A stretch of 64,000 nt of DNA from Chinchilla lanigera (GCF_000276665.1 NW_004955446.1:9346818-9410817); one strand, 5' to 3'; numbered from the stretch's first letter, positions 46,746 through 60,359 are shown. The notes: generated by a model not told the origin, from the sequence alone. Translations and numbers: made by a program.

Positions 46746-49700
46746 AGAGGAAGGGACTCATTTGGTATGATGGAGGATCCAGAATACTGCATATGAAGAT
46801 ATGACAAGCACTGTGATTTTTTTTTTCACCACATTACTGGTACAAAAAGTTCTTTACTGATCTATTATAAGAATGGAAGGTCTTACATTTTAATGTACAT
46901 CCTAATGAGAAACTTACAGATGATTTATGACCTCTGGAACCTACAATTTTGCACCCTGACACACACACTTGGGAGAAATCATGGTTTCAGGGGAAGGGAG
47001 ATGAGATTTTTCTTCCTTTAAGATCAAATTCCAATTCTAAACTGAGAGGACCTTCAAGGTGTGAAAGGAACAATGAAATGACAAAGTAGAAAAAATAAAA
47101 TCAGGATCATAGAAATATAGTTGGAATAGAACTATGAGCACAAAAACTCAAAAACAGAAAATCCATCCATAGTGGATTCTCTGCCTGGATGATCACTGGA
47201 AATACACAAGTGCTTTTAACATTGAAGACTCTTGATCTCATCCCGGGTATACTGAGTCAAGCTCTCCAGATGTAATGTCCAGAAGTTACTCCTTCACAAA
47301 TTCCTCACTTTTGAGATTAATTCCCACATACTGTGTGTCTCTCTGTGTATGTCTATAGCTATATATGCATACACGTGTGCAGGTGTGTGCATATTCATTT
47401 GTTCTGAATTCTGCCAAAGCAAAAACAAAACAACATACACATACACAAACACATACACCAAAAGTGAAAAATGAAGTCCAAACTCTTATGTCAGGAAAAG
47501 TGAGAGAAAGAAAAATATTCCCTATGAGTGAATTCAGAAAGAAGCATCTCTTTTGATACTGTGTCTATAGGGCTCTGAAGGATCCTGGGAGACCTGACGA
47601 CTCCCTTTAGTCTGGCCCTGAGGTTTAGCAAAGCCTGTTGCTCCACCGAGGAATCTGAGGTTGTGTATGCTTTGCTTCTCTACACAGTGATCTAAAAATT
47701 TTTCTGCTTGAGCCACTGACCATCCTCCTGTGGTTGGAGGGGTCTTTTTCAGACAAAGGCGGTAGACAAGAGGGTGTATTATACATAATAATTTTTAAAA
47801 CAATAAAATTTTCTAAATAATGTTTGTTAATGCCATGGCTAGCAAACATAAAATGGTATCAACAATAAAATATTCTTCTGCTCAAAAATCTCTTGTGAGC
47901 CTAATTTTTAACAACTTTTGAGATTTAATAGCACCTGTATACATGCATATGCACACATAATATGTATATTTACTTAACACTGCCATGTTTACAAAGAAGT
48001 GGAAATGCTTTAGTTTGTCCTCCTACATAGAGTTTTAGAGATGTACTTTAATTTGAAAACACTGTCTTCTTGGAGTTTTTAATGTATGCTTTAATTTAGA
48101 AATAGTGAAACAGAATGTGGACTGCAGGGGATAGTATTTTTGTTTGATAAAAATTTTAGTTCACACATAAAATACTTTGTGGAATTTGAAAATATCTTTA
48201 CAAATGGAAGTTAATTTTCAGGTCATTTGTTTAAAAAAAAATCAAGAAAATTAAGTTAGTGTACAAATGAGCAGTTACCAAAATTGTTTCGGTTGAAGAT
48301 ACCCCCTTTATTATTATTTGTACTAGCATGATTATGTACATATAAAATTCAGTGTGAGGAAATGACACCGTGCTTATTTCTGGTTATGATCATCCATGCA
48401 CATGCTAATTAGTGAAAGTGTCTCCGTGGTAGGTAGGAAGGCTCGTTAAGGAACAGTCTGCTCTGGTGAGGTGGGGCGGGGTCAAACACATCAGGACCAG
48501 TGCTGCTCCCTTCCACCGCCTCTCCATGGAAATCAGCGTTTTCATGGTTCACAGCTGCTGCCTCTGGGTCTGATCTCCACTCTACTCCTAACACTTTCTG
48601 CGTGTCTCTTCACCCTCATTGCCCCTTTCCCTATCCTTTGGTAAAATATCTAGCTTTTACTGTGCACCGAGTTTCAACAGATGGTTGGTTTTGACACCAC
48701 TGCTAGCCAGAGACCCCTCTTCACTCCGCAGGGCACTGTGCCCTATACTGAAGATTTTTTTTTCCCCCTATGGCCCCAAGGCTGCCATTGCTGGCTGCTT
48801 AGGAAATATTCCTTCCCACCTTGTCTTTAATTTCTGGCACTATTCCAGATGGAGAAGTCATCAACCTTATATATTTCCAAAGCAAATGGTTACAGAACTT
48901 TAGCAGTAATGCTAAATTATTATCATAAGCTCTGCTGGTAAATTTAATGAACATAAAATGAAGGTAGCTCACAATAATGACAAAGAGAACACATTATCAT
49001 CTAATTTCCTCTTGTGCTACTTTGAGAAGTGTACAATAACACTATCTCACCTTTATTTGTATAGTCCTTGTTATTTACAAAGCTATTCCACTACCCAATT
49101 CCTTCTGCCATTTATAGCATTCTTATTATCAAGCATTGCTATTACTGGCCAATATTATCTCCATGTTAGAAAGGAGTAAACCATTCAAATGACTCGCTTG
49201 AAATTACAGGGAAGGCTCATGGCAGAAAGAAAAACATTTTCCCAGCTTCAAACTGCTTCTCTGTGTCATTATAAACCTTCTCGCTACATTATAGCAAGAA
49301 AACTTTGATTCACTGGTAAGAAAAATTTAGCAAATACTCATTTTCATTCTGGTTTGGTAGTTGGAGAAAGATACAAAGAAGTCACACAAAAGGGTTGGTC
49401 TTTTGTGGACAGCAGAGCGGGGGCTGAGCCAGGGTGAGCCGTGTAAACAAGTTGTTGGGACTGGAGCAAGGCCAGTCCAGCAGGTGTCTGGTCTTGGTGT
49501 TCTTCCCTGTTAACTGTGTAGCACAGATAGCTCTGAGAATGTTTCACTTTCAGTGTTCTCAGCAGAACACTGAGACCTTGCACTTTTGGACCCCTTGTAT
49601 GCTTCTCCCCTTTTTTACCATGTACAAATACAGAGGCAGACCATGCTGGGTTGTCACTGCCTCTCCATCAGAGAGGTCAGGTCCCACCTGGTCCCAGCAT

Positions 49701-51559
49701 TCCCTTTAGTATGTGTCTATAGTATGCTTCTTCTTAATCTCCCATCACCTCCTCTCAGGACCCTGCTCCCCGCACAGGTCATGGCACTCTTTGCACTGGA
49801 GGAGTTTATAATTTGGCAGAAAGAGCTCATGAAACATTAGATTTAAACACTGTAAATAAACTTAAACTTTTTATAGTTTCTTGAAAATATTTCAATGTTT
49901 ATGTGAAAAAACAAAAAACATTCATATCTGGGAGGTTTTTACTTTAACAGATATGATCTGATGGCAGAAGTCAGATTGAGTAGTTGAAATTATAGTATCT
50001 TTCATTCTAAGTCAGATGTTTGCTTAAGGAATCCAAATATTTTTACTTATGTATCAGAAGATTAAATAGCTTCTTAGAGTCATATAGTGAAGAAAGTAGC
50101 AGTGACTAGGTGATTATGAATTATGTTTTGAGAAAACTATTATCATTTGAAATTAAACTCTCATAATTCATATCTACTGCTACCCTATCCATGCTCTAGG
50201 ATTCATCCAAAGTTACACCTTTTTGAAAGTACTCTTAGCTCCCCCGATGAATGAGATATCTTTTTATTTCCTTCATCTATCGCATTCATCTTTCTATCTC
50301 ATTCATCAGCATCCTCAGAGACTGACTGGCAATTTTTGACTTTGTTCAGCCCAGTATGGAGCTCTTTCCCCCCATGTTTTCAGTGTCTTTGTCTTTCTCC
50401 TCTTAGGAGTCCCAGGTCATGTGAGTGGCCAGCTCGCTCTTGATTCCTGGGTGAACCTGTGGTAAAAGCCTAGTCAATCTGGTCCCCTTGGGCACAGTGG
50501 CAGGGATAGTTTCCATGAGCTTGCAACACAAGGCTCTCCTAAAGCAGCTGTAAGAGAGAAAATGACTGGTGGACTCAGAGCTGAGGAACTAAAATCCCGA
50601 TTTGCCAGAGCTGCCATGCAGAAAGATTTGACTGAGAATAAAGTTAGCTTTGAGGCAGAGCAGACCATGGTAAGGGAGAGCAGGAAACAAATCCAAACAG
50701 ACAGAGAGCTTTGTTGGCATAACTGAACTTCTGAATTTACTTATGACTATCTCTGGACTCTTCCATTATTTGAGCCCAATGGCTTTTTAGATTTTTCCCT
50801 TCAGGGAAATTGAGTTATGTTTCCATTAAATGATTATAATAGAAATAGACCTCGCTACCATAGAGACATTCATTTGTTCTTCTCGTACACCATGTACCAT
50901 TTGCTGACGTGTATCATTTTCACCTGTGAAATGATAATGATCCCTTTGATTCAGAAGGAAGTGTTTGAAGACACAGAGAGCACTGCAGTGATCTTTGTTT
51001 CCCCGTGGAACAGAACCTGACATTCCTTGATGTTTAAAATTCCGTAAATGCTTTACCTTGGGGAAGTAAAAAAATCCACTGATACTTATTTGAAATTTAA
51101 TAGGTCTACTCACTTTTGTGGAAATTAAGACCCACATGTTCATTTCAATTAACTTCCTGAGACACAAAATTTAATTTGAACACTTTCTTTCTTGGGCATT
51201 TGGAGGAAAGCTATCACAACATGTGTAATAGAAAGCTATTAGGAGTATGTGTAATACTAATGGGTTCCTGAATTTGCTAGGCTTTGGAAGTTCCACAGAA
51301 GAGCTGTGCATTTATAAAGTAACTATCCAGTGGTTAGGCATGCCGTTTTTTTCAGGACTGAGTTAAAATAAGAGCAACTAGAATAAGAAATTTATTTAAT
51401 AAATACCATAACTAATGTTTGATGTTAAAAAGAAAAATATATATATATCTTCTCTTGATCAGATACACCAATTCACCAAAAGTAATGTAGTAATTATGCA
51501 TCACAAACATACACTAATTAAAAAAAAAAGACATGTAGGAAGAAGAAGTTCCAGTTTAA
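46746..51559. other. Long intronic stretch, no gene recognised
   Basis: It contains an A/C-rich patch at 47404-47460 and a possible diverged MIR near 48545-48650, too weak to call. I found no exon-like unit or RNA gene. Confidence 0.55.
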
Positions 51560-51650
51560 GTGAAACGACAGAAATTTCTGTTTTAGACATGTTGAGTTTG
51601 AGATACCTGAAAGATACTAAGGCAGAGATATCTAGGAATTAGTTGAATTA
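51560..51650 (+). repeat. Fragment of an old unnamed interspersed repeat
   Basis: TTTTAGACATGTTGAGTTTG followed by AGATACCTGAAAGATA resembles a phrase common in mammalian introns, and the stretch at 63160-63370 carries a related text. I cannot name the family. Confidence 0.4.
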
Positions 51651-51699
51651 ATGGGTCTAGACTTTAGCACAGATTGTAAGGAAACATACCTATTTGTCT

Positions 51700-51850
51700 G
51701 CACAATAGGGTCACCAGGGCAGCTTTAAAAACATATGATGTCCAGGCCACACTTCAGCCCAACTTAATTAGAAACTCTAGGAGTGAAGACCAGATTATCA
51801 TTGTGCTTAAAAGTTCCTTAGGTTGCTACACTGTGGACCCAAAATTGAGA
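51700..51850. mobile_element. MER5-like hAT MITE
   Basis: GCAGCTTTAAAAACATATGA, TGTCCAGGCCACACTTCAGC and TTAATTAGAAACTCTAGGAG fit a MER5A body, diverged toward the end. Confidence 0.7.
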
Positions 51851-52054
51851 CACAGCACCCTAGCATATCTCGGTAACATTTCAATTACTGGAAAATTCAG
51901 GCAACAAATCAAAACACTTTAGGATTTACCCTATTGACTTAAGCTGTGGTTCCAATTTCCCAGGCAAATGTATGTGTATACCTTTTCCCAATTATTCCTA
52001 CCTCAATGTTAAATAAAAATTTCAAATTAAATAGGTAGGCTGCATAAAAATGGA

Positions 52055-52250
52055 AAGAACATGGACTTCCTCAGTTCAAGTCTTGCCTTCTGCATTAGTT
52101 GACTATGTGGCCCTGGTGGAGACACTTAATTTCCTTAAGGCTTAGTTTTCCTTCTTTGTAAAAATGGGAATGGTGCCAGCTTTCTGAAGACTGTGGGAAA
52201 TAAATAATTCAAATAAGACACTGAGCATAAGACTGTGTAATATACTGACC
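52055..52250 (+). repeat. MIR SINE
   Basis: TTCAAGTCTTGCCTTCTGCA, GACTATGTGGCCCTGGTGGA and CTTTGTAAAAATGGGAATGG are in MIR order, nearly full length. Confidence 0.88.
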
Positions 52251-53868
52251 GTAACTGTTGAAAAAATGTGCCCAGTCACTGGCACAATGATGAGAGAAAA
52301 TTTCTGTTGTTCTGCAGATAATACTCTTAAGGGTCTCAGGCTTGGGCCCTACTGCCACCCCAAGTAGATTACACATCATATCTCAAGCTTCTGTTATCCT
52401 CCATCAGGGTTTTGTAATATTTTCGCCTTAGTTCATGGTGTGAGAAGAATGGATCATAAAGGAGGCAGCTGCTGTCCACGGCCGCGCTGTGGTGATAAGG
52501 CATACGAACAAGACAGCAGTCCCCTGCTCTTTCCCATCCAGGCCTGGCTTAGCATTTAAATTTCATTTTCCGAATTTCGTGTTTGTAATACATTTCCTTC
52601 TGTCATGCATTTTAATGGTTGCTGCTTCTCCCTGGGCTGCATGCTTTCCACTCCCTCTCCCACCACGCTGGTGCCTGTGTCCCTTAGCCCAGAGCCCTGA
52701 GCTGCCTCTATTTCTTAATCTCCCAACTTCCCTTCACTCCATCTGGTTTTAAAGATATTTCACAAAACCTTGACAGGCATTAAACCAGAGAAAGCACTTA
52801 GGGAAAAGGGACTGTGATACATTTACATACATTATTCAAAATGTGAGATTCCTATAGCAAGCGTTTCTTATTTGTGAGAATACTAAAATGCAACCATCTA
52901 TTTAACCCTGTGGCACCTTTTAATAAAACTATGATTATCCATAGACTTTGACAGTACTTATTTAGGAGAGAGCATTATACACAACTGAGGAAAACCTGTC
53001 CCTTCCCCACCACCTATCACTCAAAGCTATGCACCTTATTAATGCATGCAAAATGCATGTTCCACTGAAAAGCATAACTAAAGCTTTTACCAAATCTGAC
53101 TTAAGATGCATGAAAGAAGAGACCTGCCATGCTTTCACAAACAGAAAATCATACGTACATGGATGCATTTGTTTCTGATATAATCTGACAGACAAGTAAA
53201 ATTAAAACTGACTTGCTTTCTGCTCATTCATGTTAAAATAAACTTAAAATAACCAAATTCAGCAGATTCCTATCTGAGTGGGGAAGAGCCATGGCATGCC
53301 CTGGACTTACCTGGCTGGGATGGAAGGCAGGGTAGGGTCTGTGCTGCTGGGGTTTGCAGCCTCCAGCACATGCATTAAACAAAGCCATCCTTGGCGGGTT
53401 TTCAAGACAGAGGCAGAGGGTGCCACAGAAAGATACGGAGTCTCCTTATATGGAAAGAAGCCAGGCTGGAGCAGCATGCAGAGCGAGCTGAATTAAATGT
53501 GCAGATTAAGTGAACAGCTTGCTTTATGTACATCAGTTAAGTTCAAAGCTTTCTGGCCTACTGCTAATAGCTGGTTTGGTGAAGAAATAATCAGTGACTT
53601 GATGACATGGAGCTGGCAGAAGCCAGATGAGAGCTGCTCTTGCCCTCTGGCTCTCTCTTCCTCAATCTTCATTTCTCTTGCAGTTTCCTGTTTATTGGGG
53701 GATTTCCCTATAGCACCTATTCTTACATGAAAAAGAAAAGGCTTTAATCCCTGTCTGGTCTGGAGTCTGATCAAAAATAGTGGATTGCAGTGTTCAGTAC
53801 TCTGGAAAGAAGGTCAGGACAGCTGAGAATTTAATAGCACTGACTAATATCTGAAGAATGAGGAAGGA
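52251..53868. other. Intronic sequence, no gene recognised
   Basis: It includes a moderately GC-rich stretch at 52450-52740. I see no open frame or splice pattern that stands out. Confidence 0.55.
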
Positions 53869-53995
53869 AGCTGGGTGTGTGGCCCTTGCCTGTAGTCCCA
53901 CCATTTGAGAGGCTGAGGTAGGAGGATCACAAGTTTGAGCCCAGACTGGGTAATTTAGCAATTTAGTAAGATCCTGTCTCAAGATAACAGAAAAT
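53869..53995 (+). repeat. B1 SINE
   Basis: AGCTGGGTGTGTGGCCCTTG, GAGAGGCTGAGGTAGGAGGA and AAGATCCTGTCTCAAGATAA mark a B1 whose A tail has expanded into the purine tract that follows. Confidence 0.88.
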
Positions 53996-54082
53996 AAGAA
54001 AGAAAAAAGTACAAAAGGGAGAAAAAAAGAGAAAAGAAAGAGGGAAAGAGAGAAAAAGAAAAAAGAAGGAAGGGAGAAATGA

Positions 54083-54133
<51 letters not shown>

Positions 54134-54140
54134 GAAGGAA

Positions 54141-54218
<78 letters not shown>

Positions 54219-54282
54219 AGAAAGAAAGAAAGAAAGAAAGGAAAGAAAGTGAGAAAGAAAGAGAAAAAGAATGAAAGAGGAG
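53996..54282. repeat. (GAAA)n purine tract, ~285 bp
   Basis: The core at 54081-54239 is an almost pure GAAA array, broken by a GGAA patch near 54132 and one AGAAG near 54219. The flanks are irregular A/G. The 199- and 152-codon minus-strand frames across it are repeat artefacts. Confidence 0.97.
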
Positions 54283-54289
54283 GGAGAGG

Positions 54290-54382
54290 AGGGCTAGGAT
54301 ATAGTTCAGTGTGAAGGCCCTGGGTTTTATCTTTATACCACAAAAACAAACAAACAAACAAAAAAAAAAAGAAAAGAAAATC
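54290..54382 (+). repeat. ID-type SINE, internally shortened, with (CAAA)n tail
   Basis: GGGCTAGGATATAGTTCAGT is directly followed by a GGCCCTGGGTTTTATC-like B-box part, so the middle is missing. Then comes an AAACAAAC tail. With the B1 and the GAAA tract this forms a B1-spacer-ID arrangement. Confidence 0.7.
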
Positions 54383-54469
54383 TTTAAATGCAAATGTGGT
54401 CACACACATCAAAGAACACAAAAAGTGCCTGGACTATTATTGCATGCATTATTCATGGCATGTATATCA

Positions 54470-54840
54470 GATTTCCAGTGCTGTGACAAAATACATAGGA
54501 GAGCACAACTTGAAGGGGGAAAGATTTCTTTTGGCTTACTGTTTTATAGGTTTCTGTAATGGTCTCTTGGAAGTGTTGTTTTCGGGCCTGTGGTGAGCAA
54601 GGACACCACAGATGGGACTCCCTGGGAGAAGAGGCCGCTCCCCTCATGGCAGCAGGAATCAAGTGAGGAGGAGGGACTGTTGTTCCCATAATCCCTCAAG
54701 GGCACACCCCAGTGACCTCTGTTCTTCTATGAGGCCCCATCTCCTAGAGGTTGCTCTGCTTCACAGCAGCACCCCAGGCTGCAGCCAATCCTATAGCAAA
54801 TGGCCTTGAGGGGCATTTAAGATCCAAACCCCAACAATAT
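54470..54840 (-). mobile_element. MaLR solo LTR
   Basis: ATCAGATTTCCAGTGCTGTG, ACAAAATACATAGGAGAGC and TAAGATCCAAACCCCAACA show the inverted MST-type layout. It has the same orientation as RAB3C. Confidence 0.75.
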
Positions 54841-56384
54841 CTAATGCTGATTCTCTCTTAGCTCATGAGGGTCTCATATATGTTTTCTCTGAGGTCTGTT
54901 TATTGGTGGAATCATCCCAACTCTTACCCCTTTGAGTCTAAGCCCAAGAGTTTGAATTTGTCACAATTCTTAAATAATTAAAATCTTATTTTAAAAATTA
55001 TGCAAGCAAAACATACTCTTAGAAAATTAGAAAAATATAGATGAACATATGAGACCAACCAAATTACCCATATCTCCATTCCCCAGTTGATCACTTCTAA
55101 CATTTTTCTGTCTATTTCTTCTCAAAAGACTTTTTATGAAATATCTTTGTGCCTTAGCCTTCTTCTAATAAAACTGGATTTTATTATAATCTACTAGGTA
55201 GTTATCTGCAAAGTCACTATAACTGAAATCATGTAACTGACAAATGTTTATAGTTTACATGAAAGTATGTCTCTACTGTGGGAATTGTAAGAAACTCAGT
55301 GGTAATGCTCAGAAAAGAAGCCAGAAGCCTCCTTGCCACAGTTCCAGGAACTAGTGTTTTTAACTCTGAGCCCTCAGGGCCTCCTGGTGGGGCAGGCTGG
55401 GAACCCACAGGAACAGGGAGCTTGGATATATTGACCAATGTGTGTTGTGACAAGGTGGGAAGTAGCGGCCATCTGCTTTACCCTCAAGACCCTAGAGAAA
55501 GACTGGTTTCTGGAAATGATGCACTGAACTTCTGGCTCTTGTAGTCTGTATCTGTAAGCTGATGTCCTGCTTCTCAGTTGTTTCATTTCCTTTCATCCTA
55601 CAGCCAATATCCTCCAAAAGCCAGATGCTCTTCTAGATTTATCCTAGGCACATGTAGCAGACTTACATGTAGAAGTAGCATCTTGGGTATTTGAGGCAGG
55701 GGACGTAAAATAAACCTAATTGTGCTCACTTCTCACACAAGTAGAGAGTTAATATTTTGACATATGGACTCATTCATGGTCTCTTCTGGGACTGGCCTGT
55801 TCCCTTTTCTTGCCCTACCTTTTTCCCCTCTGTTACGCTGCCAGCTGAGCTCAGAGCCTCAGGGGAGCCATATGGTCCAGGAGAAAATAAAAATAACTCG
55901 CGTATTATTCTGAGCTTTGTTTTGAAAAGCCTAAACCTTTGGGAGAATTTAGAGAATTCCTAGAGATATATACAGAAAGCTTTGAAGAACCAAAGGCAGA
56001 GAAGAAATGAATAAATGAGATTCTCCTGGGCCACAGACCGAGGAGGGGAGGGGAGGGGGAAAGAGCCAGAGCTGTGCTCCTCTTCTCTCAGTAGGGCAGT
56101 TACCTACCCCATCCATGAACAGGCCACTGGGAAAGGATGACAGGCCTTCCACCCCTCCCAATGCACCTGTAAACTCTGGATTCCAGAATTGGACCCCAAC
56201 TTGACCCTGGGTTCAAAATCCCAGGGAGGGCTGAGGCTTATACTTCTTGTGTCTCCACCTAGTCCCCTTCTTGTTTCCCTTAATGAAACTCTGACATGTT
56301 CACTGATCTCTGAAGGAAAGAGGAAGTTGTTTTGAGCAATCCTTTCCATTCTTCGATGCTTTCCTCAACTATTGCATGTGTCGT
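54841..56384. other. Intronic sequence, no gene recognised
   Basis: This is unique-looking intron. A GAGGGGAGGGGAGGGGG purine run lies near 56043. Confidence 0.6.
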
Positions 56385-56545
56385 CCAGGGACCAGGAGTC
56401 TCACTGTCACCTGAGAGCTTGCAGAAAGGCGAATTCTCAAGCCTTCCTCCAGAGGCAGTGAGGCAGAAGTCACTTTAATGAGATAATCAGGTGACTGATT
56501 CCTCTGCACTAATTAGAGTATTTCAAACTGTGGACACTTCAATAC
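56385..56545. mobile_element. MER5-like hAT MITE, diverged
   Basis: TGTCACCTGAGAGCTTGCAG followed by AGGCGAATTCTCAAGCC and GATAATCAGGTGACTGATTC fits MER5. A short inverted MIR-like piece (GGCTCAGAGAGGTTAAATAA) follows at about 56590. Confidence 0.6.
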
Positions 56546-57368
56546 TTTACAAAAGAATATGCAATAAAAAATTGAAATGGAAAACCAAGGCTCAGAGAGG
56601 TTAAATAATTGGAGCAACTAGTGAAGAGGGTGCAAAACATTAGCATCATCCTGGGATATTGAAAGTTTTTAGGAACACCAATAGCCAGGCTACATCCCAG
56701 ACTAATGTGATCATTCTGTACCAGTTGGAAACCAACACCAGTTGCTTTATAACTTCTCCAGATGTTTCCAACATGCAGCCACCTTTGAACATCTGGGACT
56801 TACAAGACTTCATTGGTGAAGAGAGTCTAGATTTTGGGTTTGCAGGATCCCCAATTGTCAGTTGGCCCAAGACTTGTTCTTGTTGTAGAAACCAAAGTCT
56901 TGTGTCCTGAGAATTCCTCTCACTTGGGCAGACTGGGACAGTCATTGGCTGTTGCTTTCAAATGCAAAATTCAGGTGACTTCAGCTGCTGCAGGTTTGAG
57001 TCTAGCTTTTCACTCTTACCTTTTTCATTGGTTAATGTGGATAAAGCTGGATGTAGCAGTGTGAGAGATGCAGATAGTCCCATGCTTTCTTTTATAACTG
57101 AAGGCCACTCTTGGACATGTCTGTCTTACTTCACATAGCACATGAAAGGATGCTTCTGATCCCTAAAAGCTCACTGGCTCTGTTCAAGCATAGTGTTGAG
57201 GTAATGGCAAGAAAGAGGCATATGATCTTTCAGTTCTCACATTCACCCTTTAGTCTTTTTGATGTCTCCTTCTCAGCCAGTATTCCTTACTTAAGGAATA
57301 TATCAGGTTATGAGAATATCAATTTATTACTATTGTTTGGCTACGTTAAGAGGCAACATAGAATTTTT
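56546..57368. other. Intronic sequence, no gene recognised
   Basis: Apart from the MIR-like words near 56590, nothing can be named here. Confidence 0.6.
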
Positions 57369-57590
57369 TTTTCATAATTTTGTGGCAATAGGAATTGAAC
57401 CCACAACCATGCATGCATATGCTAGGCAAGTGCTTCTGCATTGAGATACATTCTAAGCCCTTTTTCTGATTTTTAGGTGTTTGAGAAAATGTCTCATTAA
57501 GTTTCCCAGGCTGGATTCCAACTTGCAACCCTCCTGCCTCAGCTTCCATGGTGGCTGGCAGTACAAGTATGCACCACTGCACTCAGTTAA
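57369..57590 (-). repeat. ID and B1 SINEs in tandem (possible composite)
   Basis: An inverted ID (GGCAATAGGAATTGAACCCA) spans about 57369-57461. An inverted B1 (TTTCCCAGGCTGGATTCCAA, CCTCCTGCCTCAGCTTCC) spans about 57475-57588. The same order recurs at 14505-14755 and 17327-17516, which argues for one composite family. Confidence 0.8.
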
Positions 57591-57789
57591 AATTTTTTCT
57601 TTAATGAAAAAGCAGCCATACATGTAAATTTAGGGTACCCAAGGTAAAAACATGAAGTATATCTTGCATTTCTTATATCTCATGTGAGTAAAGCTTTGAT
57701 CCATTTGTTTTGATAAAAATCTTTTCAAATAAGACTGGGGCAGATGGACCATCATTCACTCAAGAATGACTGGACATAGTTCTTTTAGA

Positions 57790-58215
57790 AAAACCTCAGC
57801 TTTCCTGTTGGTGGGCCATTCTTTAACACCCACAATTTAAAGAAAGAGAAGCTTATTTCTGGCTCACTGTTGCAAAGGGTTTAGTCCAGGTTACTAGGCT
57901 CCCAGGCAGAAAGGCACGACAGAGCAAAGCTGCTTAGTTCACGGTGGCCAGGAAGTAGAGTAAGGGAACAATGCCGGGGTCCAGGCACCAGACCAAGTTC
58001 CCAGGTCACACCTCCATGGCTCACTCACGCACTCTCAGAAGTTTGCTCTCCCAACCCTTTGCGAGCTCCCAAGCCAATCAAATTGATAACCCAGTTTAAC
58101 AGTCACACCTTGTCTCCAGATAGGAACCAAGCACCATATCCCAGGACTGCTAATCAGGGCATTTCCTACATGTTCACCCACAGACTCCTGACTCACAATT
58201 GAATAGAGTACCCAT
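57790..58215 (-). mobile_element. MaLR solo LTR, diverged
   Basis: GAAGCTTATTTCTGGCTCAC, GCCAGGAAGTAGAGTAAGG and AACTATAGAGT-poor, CACAATTGAATAGAG-like ends suggest an inverted MaLR LTR. It is less clear than the others. Confidence 0.5.
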
Positions 58216-58641
58216 TTCTACTTTTGGCTCTTCCAATAGATTTTATTTTGCTTAAGGTAGCATGAAAATTCAGTGCTAATCATGAAACTATTGAAGAGTT
58301 AAATCAAAAGCAATAACATGTCCAAGTTCCTTGTTTGCTTAGGAAATTAAAGGGAACTGACATTAGAAGTAGGCAGAAAGGAGAGAAGAACAGAGGATAT
58401 TTTGATGTCTGAATAATTCCCTAATGCACTCCCAGGCTATGCCTGGTCCAAACATTCTTATAGAAGGAGCCCTTCCAGGGGGTCACAGTGTGCTTATTAA
58501 TATATTTACTCTAGAAGTATTTGACAGAAGCAAGCTCTGTACAGAAAACACTTTGTTTTTATTCCCTTAGTACTTTGTGACAAAACTATTTAAAATACAA
58601 TTAACATAGAAACACAGTTTATTCAGAATACATCTAAATAA

Positions 58642-58800
58642 GCCAGGCATGGTGGTGCACTCCTGTAATCCCAGCACTTGGGAGGCTGAAGCAAGAGGAT
58701 CCCCATGAGTTCAAGGCCAGCATCATCTACATAAGTGAGTTGAAAGCCCGCCTGCACTATATAGTGAGACCCTGTCTCAAAAAAAAAAAAAAAAAAAAAA
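58642..58800 (+). repeat. B1 SINE, well preserved, with the internal quasi-duplication
   Basis: GCCAGGCATGGTGGTGCACT and TAATCCCAGCACTTGGGAGG lead to two GAGTT-AAGG/CCC-GCC units (58707 and 58737), then TATAGTGAGACCCTGTCTCA and about 22 A. TCAGAAT flanks it at 58623 and 58801. This copy gives the strongest rodent signal. Confidence 0.96.
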
Positions 58801-60359
58801 TCAGAATTTACCTGAATAAACAGTTTACGATCCTTTGGAAGAAGATACAAACTCATTTTTGGTGTACTATTTACAGGGGATCTTTCTGTTTTAAAAATAC
58901 ACATACTGTGTCATTATTTCTGTGCTTCAGAAATTTTCTGAATGACTGAAATGTCAAATTAAATTTTCTCATAGTAAAAGTTAAGATAATATACTTTTTA
59001 GTCTGCTAAGCTGGAAATGAAGATATTTTTGACTTTTAAAAAGTTCCTTTGATGAGTATCTCATAGAAAATTTTCTTAAAACCCATCACTGTTACAAGAG
59101 GGTTCAGGCATATCTGTGCTTTATAAGCATATGGGCATATGTGTTGAGCTCTCAATAAATTTAATTTCTAGCAAAGATGGGATGAAATAAGGGAAGGAAA
59201 ACACATTCAGACATGCCAATATTACACTGATGCAAGAATGTCTGAAGCAAAAGAGGATAATTATGAATATGTAGTGTTACAGAACCACATTCCAAGTCTC
59301 CTGGAAATCAAAAGGGATTATGTGATATTCTCCTAACAGAAAAGAACAGAGGCACTTGAAATAAATAACATCATAAGGCATAATACAATCAAGGGCTGTT
59401 AAAGGAAAAGAAAGCTTCAAATTTTTAAAATTTAAATGGCAAATGTAGAACCTGGCTCTTGAAAAATAATTCATATCCTTCTATCTTTTGTTCAGGTGCT
59501 GAAAGCTATGAATGCTTTCTGGGCATAAAGCTGTTATTCTGAGTGAAATGCTGACTGATTTATACCTTTGCATGACTTAAACTCCAACAACACTTTAGAA
59601 TTCTCCAATACAACATACTTTAGAAATACAAAGTTTAAAAACGTTATTATTATTGAAATGATTTCTCAACAGGAAAATTAAAAGCTTAGTTTTCATGTTT
59701 GGGTGGATTTAGGAAAAAGCAACTTGTAACAGTCAGTAAAAAGGAACCCGTAATGTTTAAGTACAGGAATAAATATTTAACAGTCACTGCCAGAGACTAG
59801 CAATTACATATATAATAACAGTGGGCATAATGAGTGCTCACATTTGGAGTTGGTACTTAAGTACTGTGCAGGGAGAATTGTAGCAGGCACTGGGGAATTC
59901 TGGGCACAGCCTAGGATAGAAGATCTGGGTTTGTGTTATTAGAGGGAGTAGGGAGGCGCACGGATTTTTGGTGGGGTTAAGGTCTTGTGCCATCTCACAC
60001 GACATGCAAGCATGAGGACAGAGGAGGCTCCCTTGCTCTGAGGAGGCTCTTTTTTTCCAAGCCTGATATTTAACCAGCTGAAATCCAAACCTAGGATGCA
60101 GCAGCATGCAATGGGCAAGGGACTCCAATCTCTGTTCATTGACTCACCAAATCTGTATTGAAATGACACTTTTTCATCACAGAGACAAGTGGGGAATGAC
60201 TGCAAAGCGTAGTTATGACAGCTTCTCTCTCAGGAAGATTTCAGCCCAGAGGAGTTGTTAAGGTAGGCATTCAATAAAAGGTAGACAGTGAAAGATGACA
60301 CAAAATTTAAAAGAACAATACTTGGTTCAGATTAGCTAGAAGGGAGAGTCCGGGAGAGA
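58801..60359. other. Intronic sequence, no gene recognised
   Basis: This is AT-rich unique intron with several short open frames of no recognisable kind. Confidence 0.6.

Noticed and set aside
46507..46807. Overlapping 78-86-codon frames on both strands
   Set aside because: They are low-complexity products of the AAGAG microsatellite.
53794..54421. Minus-strand frames of 199 and 152 codons, rich in Phe, Leu and Ser
   Set aside because: They are translations of the (GAAA)n tract in two frames, not genes.
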